Source of the DNA: Streptococcus anginosus
GTDB taxonomy: Bacteria > Bacillota > Bacilli > Lactobacillales > Streptococcaceae
Assembly (NCBI RefSeq): GCF_001697145.1
Contig: NZ_CP012719.1
Location: 406,501-470,500, forward strand
DNA length: 64,000 nucleotides
Direction of reading: 5' to 3'
Position 1 is the stretch's first letter. Each line of letters begins with the position of its first letter. The notes beneath the pieces were generated by a model. It worked only from the letters and a program-made list of their open reading frames with translations. It had not been told where the DNA came from and did not search any database. The translations under genes and the position numbers were made by a program. Of this stretch, positions 35,863 through 48,654 are shown in pieces.

Positions 35863-36147
35863 ATGTTTTATTTGATTTTTGGAATTCTCATTCTGTTATT
35901 TTACATTTTTGCTGCTCCACAGAGCATTAAAGGAACTTTAAATGTAGTAGTTTTAGTGATTGCCCTAGTCGCTTTTATCATTTTACTAGGATTGGCAGTA
36001 TTTCAGATTTTTCAATTACCGTCTGAGTTTTTCATAGGAATTTTTATGATAGGCGTAGCATATTTTTCCCTACGTGATATTTCAAAATTATCACAAAAAG
36101 ATAAAAAAGTATCGTTTTGCTCAAAACTTCGTAACAGACAAGAATAA
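35863..36147 (+). CDS. DUF3165 membrane protein
   Basis: 94 residues with three hydrophobic segments (about 1-18, 25-48, 55-70) and a short basic tail (KKVSFCSKLRNRQE). A streptococcal family of unknown function usually found before murD. RBS AAAGGAG. Confidence 0.8.
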   Translation: MFYLIFGILILLFYIFAAPQSIKGTLNVVVLVIALVAFIILLGLAVFQIFQLPSEFFIGIFMIGVAYFSLRDISKLSQKDKKVSFCSKLRNRQE

Positions 36148-36148
36148 A

Positions 36149-36190
36149 AAGCCGTAAAGGCTTTTTTATTTTCTGAAAAAAAGGTAAAAT
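36149..36190 (+). promoter_or_regulatory. Terminator of the DUF3165 gene and -10 box of murD
   Basis: AAGCC/GGCTT around GTAAA with a T6 tract (36149-36168) ends the upstream gene. TAAAAT (36185-36190) is the likely -10 for murD and the division cluster. Confidence 0.6.
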
Positions 36191-36220
36191 AGATAGGAAG
36201 AATAAAAAAAGAGGCGTATT

Positions 36221-37573
36221 ATGAAGCACATTACAAATTTTGCAAATAAAAAAGTGTTAGTTTTAGGCTTGGCCAAATCTGGTGAAGCCGCTGCTCGTTT
36301 ACTAGATAAGTTGGGAGCGATTGTTACAGTGAATGACGGAAAGCCATTTGAGGAAAATCCTGCTGCTCAGTCTCTTCTTGAGGAAGGTATCAAAGTGGTA
36401 ACAGGTGGTCATCCTTTGGAACTCTTGGACGAAGAGTTTGAACTGATGGTCAAAAATCCCGGTATTCGTTACGACAATCCTATGGTAGCGAGAGCTTTGG
36501 AAAAGAAAATCCCAGTCATCACTGAAGTGGAGTTAGCCTATTTGATTTCAGATGCTCCAATTATTGGGATTACGGGCTCTAATGGAAAAACAACAACGAC
36601 AACGATGATTGCGGAAGTCTTGACTGCAGGTGGTCAAAATGGTCTGCTTTCTGGGAATATTGGCTTTCCAGCCAGTCAAGTTGCAACAACCGCAACCCAA
36701 AATGATACATTGGTCATGGAGTTGTCTTCTTTCCAACTCATGGGCATTGAAACCTTTCACCCAGAGATTGCAGTGATTACTAATCTGATGCCAACTCACA
36801 TTGATTATCATGGCTCTTTTGAAAATTATGTCGCTGCTAAATGGAACATTCAAAAAAATATGAGCAAATCTGACTTCCTCATATTGAATTTCAATCAAAC
36901 ATTAGCGAAAGAGCTGGCTGCAAAGACGCAAGCGACCGTTGTACCATTTTCAACGACAGAAAAGGTAGACGGCGCTTACTTAGAGGGAAACATGTTGACC
37001 TTCCGTGGAGAGCCTGTTATGGCAGCAGATGAGCTTGGCGTTCCGGGTAGCCATAATGTTGAAAATGCCCTTGCAACTATTGCAGTTGCGAAACTGCGTG
37101 GCATTGAAAATCAAGTCATCAAAGAAACATTGGCAGGTTTCGGTGGCGTTAAGCACCGCCTTCAATATGTCGGTGAAATCAACCATGTTAAATTTTATAA
37201 CGATAGTAAATCAACAAATATTCTTGCAACGCAAAAGGCTTTGTCTGGTTTTGACAATAGCAAGGTTATCTTGATTGCTGGTGGACTGGACCGTGGCAAT
37301 GAATTTGACGAATTGGTGCCAGATATTCAAGGGGTGAAGAAAATGGTTATTCTTGGAGAATCTGCAGCACGTGTCAAGAGAGCAGCAGATAAAGCAGGTG
37401 TTAGTTATATGGATGCTGCTGATGTGAAAGATGCGACGCAAAAAGCTTTTGCTGAAGCTCAAGCAGGTGATATTGTTCTTCTCAGTCCTGCAAATGCTAG
37501 CTGGGATATGTATCCAAATTTTGAAGTTCGTGGCGATGAATTTATTGCAACATTTGAAGAATTAAAGGGTTAA
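36221..37573 (+). CDS. murD: UDP-N-acetylmuramoylalanine--D-glutamate ligase
   Basis: Adds D-Glu to UDP-MurNAc-Ala in peptidoglycan synthesis, in the cytosol. N-terminal Rossmann domain ([17 protein letters not shown]), ATP loop [20 protein letters not shown], and the C-terminal domain with YNDSKSTN and LIAGGLDRG. 450 residues. It ends one base before murG. Confidence 0.98.
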   Translation: MKHITNFANKKVLVLGLAKSGEAAARLLDKLGAIVTVNDGKPFEENPAAQSLLEEGIKVVTGGHPLELLDEEFELMVKNPGIRYDNPMVARALEKKIPVITEVELAYLISDAPIIGITGSNGKTTTTTMIAEVLTAGGQNGLLSGNIGFPASQVATTATQNDTLVMELSSFQLMGIETFHPEIAVITNLMPTHIDYHGSFENYVAAKWNIQKNMSKSDFLILNFNQTLAKELAAKTQATVVPFSTTEKVDGAYLEGNMLTFRGEPVMAADELGVPGSHNVENALATIAVAKLRGIENQVIKETLAGFGGVKHRLQYVGEINHVKFYNDSKSTNILATQKALSGFDNSKVILIAGGLDRGNEFDELVPDIQGVKKMVILGESAARVKRAADKAGVSYMDAADVKDATQKAFAEAQAGDIVLLSPANASWDMYPNFEVRGDEFIATFEELKG

Positions 37574-37574
37574 G

Positions 37575-38645
37575 ATGAAAAAGATTGTATTTACAGGTGG
37601 AGGAACGGTTGGTCATGTGACTCTAAACCTTTTGCTCATTCCAAAATTCCTAGAAGCAGGTTGGCAAGTCCACTATATTGGTGACAAGCATGGGATTGAA
37701 TACCAAGAAATCCAGAAGTCAGGTTTGGATATCACTTTTCATTCTATAGCAACGGGGAAATTACGCCGTTATTTTTCTTGGCAAAATATGTTAGATGTAT
37801 TCAAAGTGGCTTGGGGCATTTTGCAATCTTTAGGAATTATGTTAAAGGTTCGTCCGCAAGCTCTCTTTTCTAAAGGTGGTTTTGTATCAGTTCCTCCTGT
37901 CATTGCAGCTCGCTTAGCTGGGATTCCAGTTTATGTACATGAATCAGACCTCTCTATTGGTCTAGCAAATAAAATTGCTTACAAATGTGCGACAAAAATG
38001 TATTCTACTTTTGAACAAGCCCATGCGTTGACAAAAATTGAGCATGTGGGAGCTGTAACAAAGGTAGGAGAAAAAATAACTGCTCCAAATGATCAGATTC
38101 AAGCCATTCAGCAGTATTTTGATGAAAACCTTCCGACACTCCTGTTTGTTGGTGGATCAGCAGGAGCAAAGGTTTTTAATGATTTTGTAACGGCAAATAA
38201 AATAGAATTAACTCAGCATTACAATATTATCAATTTATCAGGCGATGCTAGCTTAGACGAATTATCAAATCATCTGTACCGAATTGCCTATGTGACTGAC
38301 CTCTATCAACCGTTGATGGACTTGGCAGATGTCGTTGTTACACGTGGCGGATCTAATACTATTTTTGAATTGTTGGCTATGGCAAAGCTTCATGTAATTG
38401 TCCCTTTGGGACGCGAAGCAAGTCGCGGTGACCAGATTGAAAATGCAGATTATTTTGTAAAAAAAGGCTATGCTAAAAAATTAGACGAGTCTCAATTGAA
38501 TTTGGAAAATCTTCAAAAAATGATAACAGAGTTGCTTGAACAGAAAGAATTTTATGAAGAAAACATGAAACAGTCCCACGAAATAAAATCGTTAGATGAA
38601 TTTTATAACCTTTTAAAAAATGACATGGACAAAGGAAGAAAATGA
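37575..38645 (+). CDS. murG: MurG, UDP-GlcNAc transferase making lipid II
   Basis: Membrane-associated GT28 transferase that converts lipid I to lipid II. The N-terminal loop [13 protein letters not shown] is shifted from the usual GGTGGH, as in other streptococci. The C-terminal half has [26 protein letters not shown] and the Gln-Glu-type nucleotide site ([15 protein letters not shown]). 356 residues. Its last 4 bases overlap ftsQ. Confidence 0.97.
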   Translation: MKKIVFTGGGTVGHVTLNLLLIPKFLEAGWQVHYIGDKHGIEYQEIQKSGLDITFHSIATGKLRRYFSWQNMLDVFKVAWGILQSLGIMLKVRPQALFSKGGFVSVPPVIAARLAGIPVYVHESDLSIGLANKIAYKCATKMYSTFEQAHALTKIEHVGAVTKVGEKITAPNDQIQAIQQYFDENLPTLLFVGGSAGAKVFNDFVTANKIELTQHYNIINLSGDASLDELSNHLYRIAYVTDLYQPLMDLADVVVTRGGSNTIFELLAMAKLHVIVPLGREASRGDQIENADYFVKKGYAKKLDESQLNLENLQKMITELLEQKEFYEENMKQSHEIKSLDEFYNLLKNDMDKGRK

Positions 38646-39706
38646 CAAAAAAGAAGCAAGAGGATCAGAAAGAGCAAGAAACAGAAAAACTTTCTGAGTG
38701 GCAAAAAAGAAACAAGGAATACCTTGAAAAAAAGGCTCAAGAAGAAGCTGAAAAAGAGAAAGAACTAGCAGAGCAAAAAAAGCAGCATTTGCCAAGTTCT
38801 GAAAAAGAGAATGTCGAAAAGAATGATGAAAATACAGAAGAAGTGACAGCGGATACTCAAGAGAACGAGTCAGAGGAAGCGGAAAAGCCTACCGAGACAG
38901 AAACTTCTGAGGAAGAACAAGATGAACCTCTTCTTGATAAAGCAGCCTTGCGAAAAAAGAAGAAAGCAGAACGCAAACAAGCTAAGCGGGAAGCAAAAGA
39001 GACAAGAGAAAAAATCGCTCCTCGCCATATCTACCGTGCTTTGCCAATATTGATTCTAAGTTCTATTTTGTTAATTTTAGCTATTTATTTTATAAGCCCC
39101 TATTCAAAATTAAAGAATATAGAGGTAACGGGCAATAAACAGCTTTCAAAAACAGAGGTGCTGGATGCTTCTAGTATTCAAAAAGAGGCTTACACCTTGA
39201 CGACATATTTAAGTCAAAAGGCACATGCTAGAAATATTAAATTGTCAAGTCTATGGGTGAAAAAAGCAGAGATAAGTTACCAATTTCCAATTACATTTAA
39301 AATAAAAGTAACAGAATACACGGTTGTTGCTTATGATTATTCTGGGGAGCAGTATTTCCCAGTATTATCTAGTGGAGAAGAAATTGCTACTCCGGTTAAA
39401 AAATCCCAGTTGCCAAAAAGTTATATAACACTTGATTTTTCAGATAAAGCAATGCTTAAGAAATTTGTGCAACAATTATCAGGTATTTCTAATACAATCA
39501 AATCAGAAATTCAAACGGTTCAGCATACACCGAGTAAAGCGACTGAAGATTTGCTGACAATCACTATGACAGATGGAAATAAAATTCTAGTTCCTTTGTC
39601 AGAAGTAGCTAAAAAATTGCCTTATTATGAAAAAATTAAACCACAATTGACGGAAACAAGCGTTGTGGATATGGAAGCAGGAATATTTAGTTATAGAAAT
39701 AGCTAA
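38642..39706 (+). CDS. divIB: Cell division protein DivIB/FtsQ
   Basis: Bitopic divisome protein. A long, highly charged cytosolic tail (about 1-130, Glu/Lys-rich) is followed by one membrane helix (about 131-152, [19 protein letters not shown]), a POTRA domain ([18 protein letters not shown]) and the FtsQ beta domain. 354 residues; the long charged N-terminus is usual in streptococci. Confidence 0.95.
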   Translation: MTKKKQEDQKEQETEKLSEWQKRNKEYLEKKAQEEAEKEKELAEQKKQHLPSSEKENVEKNDENTEEVTADTQENESEEAEKPTETETSEEEQDEPLLDKAALRKKKKAERKQAKREAKETREKIAPRHIYRALPILILSSILLILAIYFISPYSKLKNIEVTGNKQLSKTEVLDASSIQKEAYTLTTYLSQKAHARNIKLSSLWVKKAEISYQFPITFKIKVTEYTVVAYDYSGEQYFPVLSSGEEIATPVKKSQLPKSYITLDFSDKAMLKKFVQQLSGISNTIKSEIQTVQHTPSKATEDLLTITMTDGNKILVPLSEVAKKLPYYEKIKPQLTETSVVDMEAGIFSYRNS

Positions 39707-39743
39707 AATAATGCAGAAAATCTACCCAATTTTTATTTTTTTA

Positions 39744-39752
39744 TGTTATAAT
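39744..39752 (+). promoter_or_regulatory. Extended -10 promoter of ftsA-ftsZ
   Basis: TGTTATAAT lies in the 122-bp gap after divIB, 76 bp before the ftsA ATG. An AACTAT/ATAGTT inverted repeat follows in the leader. Confidence 0.65.
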
Positions 39753-39828
39753 ATGCTTTGAATAACTATACTTTTTTGATAGTTAAATTGATAAGTGAGA
39801 AACTTGGTAGATAGAGAGGAATGGTCTA

Positions 39829-41214
39829 ATGGCTAGAGATGGCTTTTTTACAGGATTAGATATCGGAACAAGCTCCATTAAGGTCTTGGTAGCAGAACAC
39901 GTAAACAATGAATTAAATGTAATTGGGGTTAGTAATGCCAAAAGTGCTGGCGTAAAAGATGGTATCATTGTAGATATCGAAGCAGCAGCAAGTGCTATAA
40001 AATCTGCAATTTCACAAGCAGAGGAAAAAGCAGGTATTTCCATTAAGCTGGTGAATGTTGGCTTGCCTGCTAACTTGTTGCAGATTGAGCCAACGCAAGG
40101 TATGATTCCTGTAACAAGCGAAACAAAAGAAATCACAGATGCAGATGTTGAAAATGTTGTGAGATCTGCTTTGACAAAAAGTATGACTCCAGACCGAGAA
40201 GTTATTACTTTTATTCCTGAAGAGTTCATTGTAGATGGCTTCCAAGGAATTCGTGATCCTCGTGGAATGATGGGCATTCGTTTAGAAATGCGTGGACTTC
40301 TCTACACAGGACCACGTACCATTCTTCACAATTTACGAAAAACAGTTGAGCGTGCAGGAGTTCAAGTTGAAAATATTATCATCTCTCCGCTTGCTATGAC
40401 CAAATCTGTTCTAAATGAAGGCGAACGTGAATTTGGTGCAACTGTTATTGATATGGGTGGAGGACAGACAACAGTTGCTTCTGTCCGCAACCAAGAATTG
40501 CAATTCACTAATATCTATCAAGAAGGTGGCGAATACGTCACAAAAGACATCTCAAAAGTTTTAAAAACTTCTAAAAAACTTGCCGAAAGTTTGAAGTTTA
40601 ATTACGGAGAGGCTTATGTACCGGCTGCTAGCAATGAGTCATTCCAAGTGGAAGTGATTGGAGAAGTGGAGCCAGTTGAAGTAACAGAGCGCTATTTAGC
40701 AGAAATTATTTCAGCACGTGTTAAGCATATCTTTGAACAAATCAAGCAAGATTTAGAAAGAAGACACTTATTAGAACTTCCAGGTGGACTTGTTATTATT
40801 GGTGGTGGTGCAATTTTACCAGGTGTGGTGGAATTGGCGCAAGAAGTTTTCGGTGTTCCTGTTAAACTATATGTACCAAATCAAATCGGTATTCGTAATC
40901 CAGCTTTTGCTCATGTCATTAGCTTATCAGAATATGCTGGAAATCTATCTGAAGTGGATGTTTTAGCACAAGCTGCCGTTCACGGTGATGAACTTCTGCG
41001 TCATCAACCGGTTGAATTTTCTCGTCCGACTCAACAAAGTCAGTCGTTCAATCCGTTGCAGCGCTTTACTCAGCCGCAACAAACAACTGTGACTCCGATT
41101 GCTGAACCAGCAGAAGAAGTTGAACGTCCCGAACCACTTCCGACACAATCTCAACAACCAAAAGAAAAATTGACAGATCGTGTTCGAAATCTACTTGGTA
41201 ATATGTTTGATTAA
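39829..41214 (+). CDS. ftsA: Cell division protein FtsA
   Basis: Actin-like ATPase that tethers FtsZ to the membrane. Phosphate-1 motif GLDIGTSSIKVLV, 1C domain, VIDMGGGQTTVA and GLVIIGGGAILPGV, then a Gln/Pro-rich linker and a C-terminal amphipathic helix (LTDRVRNLLGNMFD) that acts as membrane-targeting sequence. 461 residues. Confidence 0.98.
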   Translation: MARDGFFTGLDIGTSSIKVLVAEHVNNELNVIGVSNAKSAGVKDGIIVDIEAAASAIKSAISQAEEKAGISIKLVNVGLPANLLQIEPTQGMIPVTSETKEITDADVENVVRSALTKSMTPDREVITFIPEEFIVDGFQGIRDPRGMMGIRLEMRGLLYTGPRTILHNLRKTVERAGVQVENIIISPLAMTKSVLNEGEREFGATVIDMGGGQTTVASVRNQELQFTNIYQEGGEYVTKDISKVLKTSKKLAESLKFNYGEAYVPAASNESFQVEVIGEVEPVEVTERYLAEIISARVKHIFEQIKQDLERRHLLELPGGLVIIGGGAILPGVVELAQEVFGVPVKLYVPNQIGIRNPAFAHVISLSEYAGNLSEVDVLAQAAVHGDELLRHQPVEFSRPTQQSQSFNPLQRFTQPQQTTVTPIAEPAEEVERPEPLPTQSQQPKEKLTDRVRNLLGNMFD

Positions 41215-41226
41215 AGGAGAAGGTAA

Positions 41227-42507
<1,281 letters not shown>

Positions 42508-42508
42508 A

Positions 42509-43180
42509 ATGGATTTAGCAAAGAATACATATCAAGTTTTAGAAAATGTAGCACAAGCTACTCAAAAAGCTAATCGCTCAAAAAATTCAGTAGAAGTAAT
42601 AGCTGTCACCAAATATGTTGACAGCTCTACTGCTAAAGAGCTGGTTAAAGCAGGAATTCATCATATCGGTGAAAATCGAGTTGATAAATTTCTAGAGAAA
42701 TATCAGGCTCTGAAAGATGAACGTGTAATTTGGCACTTAATTGGTACACTTCAAAGGCGGAAAGTGAAAGACGTCATCAATTATGTTGATTATTTCCATG
42801 CCTTAGATTCAGTAAAATTAGCTCAAGAAATCAACAAAAGAGCTGAACATATCATTAAATGCTTTTTACAAGTAAATATTTCCAAAGAAGCTAGTAAACA
42901 TGGTTTTGCTGTAGAGGAAATAGATACGATTTTACCTGAGCTAGAAAAACTTGAAAACATTCAGATTGTAGGTTTGATGACAATGGCACCAATTGAAGCA
43001 GATGAAGCGGAATTAAATGTCATGTTCCAACAAGCCTATCAATTACAGCAAAGATTACAACGTAAACAGTTACCTAATATGCCTTTTACTGATTTAAGTA
43101 TGGGAATGAGCCGTGATTATACAATAGCTATTGCAAATGGTTCGACTTTTGTCAGAATTGGTACCGCATTTTTTAAATAG
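42509..43180 (+). CDS. ylmE: PLP homeostasis protein, YggS/YlmE family
   Basis: Single-domain alanine-racemase-like TIM barrel binding PLP through Lys in VIAVTKYV. Other marks are HHIGENRVDKF, WHLIGTLQRRK (GxLQxxK) and the phosphate loop LSMGMSRDYTIAIANG. It adjusts vitamin B6 and amino-acid pools. It starts one base after the ftsZ stop. Confidence 0.93.
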   Translation: MDLAKNTYQVLENVAQATQKANRSKNSVEVIAVTKYVDSSTAKELVKAGIHHIGENRVDKFLEKYQALKDERVIWHLIGTLQRRKVKDVINYVDYFHALDSVKLAQEINKRAEHIIKCFLQVNISKEASKHGFAVEEIDTILPELEKLENIQIVGLMTMAPIEADEAELNVMFQQAYQLQQRLQRKQLPNMPFTDLSMGMSRDYTIAIANGSTFVRIGTAFFK

Positions 43181-43189
43181 GAAAGTATT

Positions 43190-43735
43190 ATGTCTCTTAA
43201 AGATAGATTTGATAAATTCATTGATTACTTTACGGAAGATGGTGAAGATGCTGGCGTTCAAACGCCTGAGCTACCACCACGTGCGAGTAGTCAATCTGTA
43301 ACACCTACTAAAGAAAGAACAGTACATACAGCAAGTAGTTCTGTACAATCTTCTACAAGGTCAGGAGCAAATGAGAATATCACTCGTCTTCATGCGCGCC
43401 AGCAAGAATTGGCACAACATCGGACAATTTCAGATGACAAAGTGACAATCAATGTTCGTTATCCAAGAAAATATGAAGAAACAACTGAAATTGTTGATTT
43501 GTTAATTGTTAATGAAAGCATTTTGATTGATTTTCAATATATGACAGAAGTGCAAGCTCGTCGTTGTTTGGATTATTTGGATGGTGCGCGTTATGTGCTT
43601 GCTGGGAACATAAAAAAAGTTGCGAGTACAATGTACCTTTTAACACCAATCAATGTTATTGTAAATATTGAGGATTTAAAATTGCCTGATGATTTGCAAA
43701 GTGGCGAATTTGATTTTGATATGAAACGTAGATAA
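43190..43735 (+). CDS. sepF: Cell division protein SepF
   Basis: Membrane-binding FtsZ partner. N-terminal amphipathic helix ([15 protein letters not shown]), a disordered linker, then the SepF domain (about 90-175, [42 protein letters not shown]). 181 residues. Confidence 0.95.
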   Translation: MSLKDRFDKFIDYFTEDGEDAGVQTPELPPRASSQSVTPTKERTVHTASSSVQSSTRSGANENITRLHARQQELAQHRTISDDKVTINVRYPRKYEETTEIVDLLIVNESILIDFQYMTEVQARRCLDYLDGARYVLAGNIKKVASTMYLLTPINVIVNIEDLKLPDDLQSGEFDFDMKRR

Positions 43736-43739
43736 AAAC

Positions 43740-44003
43740 ATGGTTTGGATTGTAAACATACTTTATAATTTGGTAAGAGTGTATTCATTTATTTTAGTGG
43801 TGTATGCTCTCTTATCTTGGTTTCCGGGTGCCTATCAAACATCACTTGGTCAGTTGATTTTACGGATAGTAGAGCCTGTTTTGAAACCATTTCAACGTTT
43901 CAATTTACAATTTGCTGGTCTTGATTGGACGATTCTTATCGTTATCTTTCTTTTGAATTTGGTTTCTGGCATCATTTTGAATGCTCTTTTGCTTTTAGCT
44001 TAA
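43740..44003 (+). CDS. ylmG: YggT-family membrane protein
   Basis: 87 residues with two membrane helices (about 10-25 and 60-83) and the YggT motif (YALLSWFPGAY, RIVEPVLKPFQRF). Linked to division-site membrane organisation; mechanism unknown. Between sepF and ylmH as in most streptococci. Confidence 0.9.
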   Translation: MVWIVNILYNLVRVYSFILVVYALLSWFPGAYQTSLGQLILRIVEPVLKPFQRFNLQFAGLDWTILIVIFLLNLVSGIILNALLLLA

Positions 44004-44007
44004 ATTC

Positions 44008-44799
44008 ATGAAGAATATTAAACATTTATACCAACATTTTACAGAAGAAGATCGTGAATTTGTTGATAAAAGCTTAGAAAAGATGCAGCGAGTTGAGGAT
44101 TCTTATTCTTTTGAAGTAACTTCGTTTGTAAATCCATATCAAGTTGAAGTTTTACGCAATCTTGGAAATCATTTACAATTGCAAATATTTTCAAGTTCGG
44201 ATTATTATACGAGTGAATTTGCTAAAGTCATTATTGCTCCTCTCTACTATGAGTTGCAATTAAGTGATTTTGAAATGGAGTTGTTAGAAATTAGCTATGC
44301 GAATAAATTTCACCATTTAACTCATTCGCAAATAATGGGAACGTTATTGAATCAATTAGGGATTGAACGTAAAGTTTTTGGTGATATTCTTGTAGCTTCA
44401 GGTAGAGCACAAATTATGGTAGATAAGAAATTCACTCAATTTTTCATCGATCATATCTCAAGGATAGCAAAGACACCTGTGAAATTAAAGCAAGTAGATT
44501 TTTCACAACAAATTATCGCTCAAACTGATTCAAAGCTAAGAGATGTGCTTGTCTCTAGTATGCGTTTGGATAAAGTGGTAGCTGCCTCATTTCATTTGTC
44601 ACGAAGCATTGCCGCTCGGCTGATAGCAACAAAGCAAGTTAAGGTAAACTATTCCATGCTGGATAATCCCAGTCATCATTTGTTATTGAATGACTTAATT
44701 AGTGTACGAGGATATGGGAGAGTAAAAGTTTTAAGAGAAAATGGCTTTTCAAAAAATGGGAAGTACAAGTTAACTGTTGAATTATTGTCTAGTAAGTAA
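44008..44799 (+). CDS. ylmH: YlmH, S4-domain RNA-binding protein
   Basis: 263 residues; the C-terminal S4 domain (SMRLDKVVAASFHLSRSIAARL to RGYGRVKV) binds RNA. The N-terminal part has the YlmH fold (FVNPYQVEVL, HHLTHSQIMGTLLN). Homologues act in rescue of stalled ribosomes and affect division. Confidence 0.9.
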   Translation: MKNIKHLYQHFTEEDREFVDKSLEKMQRVEDSYSFEVTSFVNPYQVEVLRNLGNHLQLQIFSSSDYYTSEFAKVIIAPLYYELQLSDFEMELLEISYANKFHHLTHSQIMGTLLNQLGIERKVFGDILVASGRAQIMVDKKFTQFFIDHISRIAKTPVKLKQVDFSQQIIAQTDSKLRDVLVSSMRLDKVVAASFHLSRSIAARLIATKQVKVNYSMLDNPSHHLLLNDLISVRGYGRVKVLRENGFSKNGKYKLTVELLSSK

Positions 44800-44808
44800 G
44801 GAGAAAAT

Positions 44809-45594
44809 ATGGCTATTACATCGTTAGAAATTAAAGATAAAGCTTTTGCTCACAAATTTAGAGGATATGATGTTGATGAAGTAGATGAATTTCTTGATAT
44901 CATTGTCCAAGATTACGAAGATTTAGTTCGTGTCAATCATGAACAAGAGTCAAAAATTAAAAATCTGGAAGAACGTTTGACCTATTTTGACGAGATGAAG
45001 GATTCCCTTAGCCAGTCTGTATTGATTGCACAAGATACGGCAGAACGTGTAAAACAAGCAGCAAATGACCGTTCTGAAAACATTGTTCATAAGGCTGAGC
45101 AAGAGGCCCAACATTTGTTGGATGAGGCAAAATACAAGGCTAATGAAATTCTTCGTCAAGCGACTGATAATGCTAAGAAAGTGGCTGTTGAAACAGAAGA
45201 GTTGAAAAATAAAACGCGTGTTTTCCACCAACGTTTAAAATCAACCATTGAAAGTCAATTAAGCATTGTGAATTCTTCAGAATGGGAAGATATTCTTCGC
45301 CCAACAGCTACTTACTTGCAGACTAGTGATGAAGCCTTTAAAGAAGTTGTTCAGTCTGCTTTGGGTGAAGTCGTAACGACTCCAGAAGAAGATGAAGTGG
45401 ATGTGACGCGTCAGTTCTCTCCAGAAGAAATGGAAGAATTACAAAGACGCATTGAAGAAGCAAATCGTGAATTAGCCGAAACACAAGCGTTTGAAACATT
45501 AGATGAGTCTGTCTTAGGATTAAATCTGACAAATGCTGAGATTTCAACAGATGATTCAGAAGCTACTTCAACAGAATCTGTAGATATTTTATAA
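44809..45594 (+). CDS. divIVA: Cell division protein DivIVA
   Basis: Pole- and septum-binding coiled-coil protein. The N-terminal lipid-binding domain (LEIKDKAFAHKFRGYDVDEV) with the Phe/Arg tip is followed by a long coiled coil (about 30-150) and an acidic C-terminus. 261 residues. RBS AAGGAGAA. Confidence 0.95.
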   Translation: MAITSLEIKDKAFAHKFRGYDVDEVDEFLDIIVQDYEDLVRVNHEQESKIKNLEERLTYFDEMKDSLSQSVLIAQDTAERVKQAANDRSENIVHKAEQEAQHLLDEAKYKANEILRQATDNAKKVAVETEELKNKTRVFHQRLKSTIESQLSIVNSSEWEDILRPTATYLQTSDEAFKEVVQSALGEVVTTPEEDEVDVTRQFSPEEMEELQRRIEEANRELAETQAFETLDESVLGLNLTNAEISTDDSEATSTESVDIL

Positions 45595-45597
45595 GAG

Positions 45598-45822
45598 AAT
45601 GTAAAAACAAGATGCTAACAAAATATTCGCAGCGAGCAGGTGATGGTGAGAGACCTGTAATCCCTTTTGTTAGGATTATCATTTTGCAAACTTAGATCTG
45701 AAAATAGTAAGATTTAACGCTTAACTCACGTTACGAGTAAGAGGGATAGGAATCTTATTCTTATCTAAATGAAGGTGGTACCACGAATTTTCGTCCTTTG
45801 GATGAATTTGTGGTTTTTTTAT
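45598..45822 (+). promoter_or_regulatory. T-box leader of ileS
   Basis: Stem I pairing CTAACAAAA/TTTTGTTAG encloses an apical CAGGT/ACCTG stem. The specifier ATC (45678-45680) follows GATT and is correct for Ile. The T-box reads AGGTGGTACCACG (45773-45785), and the terminator hairpin 45781-45813 ends in T7. Uncharged tRNA-Ile should prevent termination. Confidence 0.92.
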
Positions 45823-45856
45823 TTTAATTTGTTACTAATATGAAAAAGGAGAACTT

Positions 45857-48649
45857 ATGAAATTAAAAGAAACACTTAATCTTGGAAAAACAGCTTTTCC
45901 AATGCGTGCTGGTTTGCCGAATAAAGAACCTCTTTGGCAAAAAGAGTGGGAAGATGCAAAGTTGTATCATCGCCGTCAAGAATTGAATGAAGGTAAACCA
46001 CACTTTACACTTCATGATGGCCCTCCTTATGCTAATGGAAATATTCACGTTGGGCATGCCATGAACAAGATTTCTAAAGATATTATCGTTCGTTCAAAAT
46101 CGATGTCTGGCTATTATGCGCCTTACATTCCAGGCTGGGATACTCATGGTCTTCCGATTGAGCAAGTTCTGGCAAAGCAAGGTGTGAAGCGAAAAGAAAT
46201 GGATTTGGCAGAGTATTTAAAACTTTGTCGAGATTACGCACTCAGCCAAGTAGACAAACAACGAGAAGATTTCAAACGTTTAGGTGTTTCTGGTGATTGG
46301 GAGCATCCATATGTGACGTTGACTCCGGATTATGAAGCTGCTCAGATTCGCGTATTTGGAGAAATGGCGAAAAAAGGCTATATCTACCGCGGTGCGAAGC
46401 CAGTTTATTGGTCATGGTCATCTGAATCAGCTCTTGCAGAGGCAGAAATTGAGTATCATGATTTGATTTCAACCTCTCTTTACTATGCAAATAAGGTGAA
46501 AGACGGCAAAAATGTGCTGGATACAGATACTTATATTGTAGTTTGGACGACAACGCCATTTACTATTACGGCTTCTCGCGGTTTGACAGTAGGTGCGGAC
46601 TTTGATTATGTTGTGGTAAAGCCAGCTGGGGAAAGTCGTAAATTTGTCGTTGCTTCTGATCTGCTCAATAGCTTGTCTGAAAAATTCGGCTGGGAAGATG
46701 TAGAGGTCTTAGCAACTCATCGCGGTGTTGAATTGAATCATATCGTGACAGAGCACCCGTGGGATGAGGAAGTAGATGAATTGGTGATTCTTGGTGACCA
46801 CGTTACACTAGATTCCGGTACAGGAATTGTCCATACTGCTCCTGGTTTTGGTGAGGACGACTACAATGTTGGGATTGCAAATGGCTTAGAAGTAGCCGTT
46901 ACAGTCAATGAACGTGGTATCATGATGGAAAATGCTGGTCCAGATTTTGCAGGGCAATTTTATGACAAGGTAGTTCCTACAGTAATTGAAAAGTTAGGTC
47001 AACTTCTCCTTGCGCAAGAAGAAATCTCTCACTCTTATCCATTTGACTGGCGGACGAAAAAGCCAATTATTTGGCGTGCAGTACCGCAATGGTTTGCTTC
47101 AGTTTCAAAATTCCGTCAGGAAATTCTTGATGAGATTGAAAAAGTGAAGTTCCACTCTGAATGGGGTAAAGTTCGTCTTTACAATATGATCCGTGACCGT
47201 GGAGATTGGGTCATTTCGCGTCAGCGGGCTTGGGGAGTGCCACTTCCAATCTTCTATGCGGAGGACGGCACACCGATTATGACAGAGCAAACAATTGAGC
47301 ATGTGGCTGAGCTCTTTGCGGAACATGGCTCTATCATTTGGTGGCAACGAGAAGCGAAAGATTTGTTGCCAGAAGGATTTACTCATCCAGGGTCACCAAA
47401 TGGTACGTTCACTAAAGAAACAGACATCATGGACGTATGGTTTGATTCAGGTTCTTCTTGGAATGGTGTAGTGGTCAATCGTCCTGAATTGACTTATCCT
47501 GCCGACCTGTATCTTGAAGGTTCTGACCAATATCGTGGCTGGTTTAACTCCTCTCTCATCACATCTGTTGCAAATCATGGAGTGGCTCCTTATAAACAAA
47601 TCCTTTCACAAGGCTTTGCTTTGGACGGCAAAGGGGAAAAGATGTCGAAATCTCTCGGCAACACCATTGCTCCAAGTGATGTTGAAAGACAATTTGGAGC
47701 TGAAATCTTGCGCCTTTGGGTGACGAGTGTGGATTCTAGCAACGATGTGCGTATCTCTATGGATATTCTTGGTCAAGTGTCTGAAACCTACCGAAAAATC
47801 CGTAACACCTTGCGCTTCTTGATTGCTAATACTTCTGATTTTAATCCAAAAGAAGACGCTGTTGCCTATGATGACCTTCGCACTGTTGATAAGTACATGA
47901 CTGTTCGCTTTAACCAACTTGTCAAGACGATTCGTGAAGCATATGCAGATTTTGAATTTTTGGATATTTACAAAGCGCTTGTAAACTTTGTGACAGTTGA
48001 TTTATCAGCTTTCTATCTTGATTTTGCAAAAGATGTTGTCTATATTGAAGCAGCTAAATCATTGGAACGTCGCCAAATGCAGACCGTCTTTTATGATATT
48101 TTAGTAAAAATTACAAAATTGTTGACCCCAATTCTTCCACATACAGCAGAGGAAATCTGGTCTTACTTAGATCATGAGCCAGAAGAATTTGTTCAATTAG
48201 CAGAATTGCCAGATGCGTTGACTTTCCCTAATGAGGAAGAACTGTTAGATACTTGGACAGCCTTTATGAACTTCCGCAGTCAAGCTCAAAAAGCTTTGGA
48301 AGAAGCACGTAACGAAAAAGTGATTGGAAAATCCTTGGAAGCTCACTTGACTGTTTATCCAAATGAAGTCGTGAGAATGCTACTTGAAGCGGTTAATAGC
48401 GACGTTGCGCAACTTTTCATTGTCTCTAAATTAACAATCGCAGATGAAACAGCTCCTGAGCATGCTGTTGCTTTCGAGGATGTAGCTTTTACAGTTGAGC
48501 ATGCAGAGGGACAAGTTTGTGAACGCTGCCGTCGGGTAGATGAAACAGTCAAAGAACGTAGCTATCATGCAATTGTTTGTGACCACTGTGCAGAAATCGT
48601 TGAAGAACATTTTGCGCAAGCAGTTGCAGAAGGATTTGAAACGAAATAA
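45857..48649 (+). CDS. ileS: Isoleucyl-tRNA synthetase
   Basis: Class I synthetase of 930 residues. HVGH in [16 protein letters not shown] in [10 protein letters not shown], the CP1 editing domain ([15 protein letters not shown]) and the C-terminal zinc-binding Cys ([15 protein letters not shown]) are present, as in the type found in most bacteria. Under the Ile T-box. Follows divIVA as in other streptococci. Confidence 0.98.
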   Translation: MKLKETLNLGKTAFPMRAGLPNKEPLWQKEWEDAKLYHRRQELNEGKPHFTLHDGPPYANGNIHVGHAMNKISKDIIVRSKSMSGYYAPYIPGWDTHGLPIEQVLAKQGVKRKEMDLAEYLKLCRDYALSQVDKQREDFKRLGVSGDWEHPYVTLTPDYEAAQIRVFGEMAKKGYIYRGAKPVYWSWSSESALAEAEIEYHDLISTSLYYANKVKDGKNVLDTDTYIVVWTTTPFTITASRGLTVGADFDYVVVKPAGESRKFVVASDLLNSLSEKFGWEDVEVLATHRGVELNHIVTEHPWDEEVDELVILGDHVTLDSGTGIVHTAPGFGEDDYNVGIANGLEVAVTVNERGIMMENAGPDFAGQFYDKVVPTVIEKLGQLLLAQEEISHSYPFDWRTKKPIIWRAVPQWFASVSKFRQEILDEIEKVKFHSEWGKVRLYNMIRDRGDWVISRQRAWGVPLPIFYAEDGTPIMTEQTIEHVAELFAEHGSIIWWQREAKDLLPEGFTHPGSPNGTFTKETDIMDVWFDSGSSWNGVVVNRPELTYPADLYLEGSDQYRGWFNSSLITSVANHGVAPYKQILSQGFALDGKGEKMSKSLGNTIAPSDVERQFGAEILRLWVTSVDSSNDVRISMDILGQVSETYRKIRNTLRFLIANTSDFNPKEDAVAYDDLRTVDKYMTVRFNQLVKTIREAYADFEFLDIYKALVNFVTVDLSAFYLDFAKDVVYIEAAKSLERRQMQTVFYDILVKITKLLTPILPHTAEEIWSYLDHEPEEFVQLAELPDALTFPNEEELLDTWTAFMNFRSQAQKALEEARNEKVIGKSLEAHLTVYPNEVVRMLLEAVNSDVAQLFIVSKLTIADETAPEHAVAFEDVAFTVEHAEGQVCERCRRVDETVKERSYHAIVCDHCAEIVEEHFAQAVAEGFETK

Positions 48650-48654
48650 TCAAA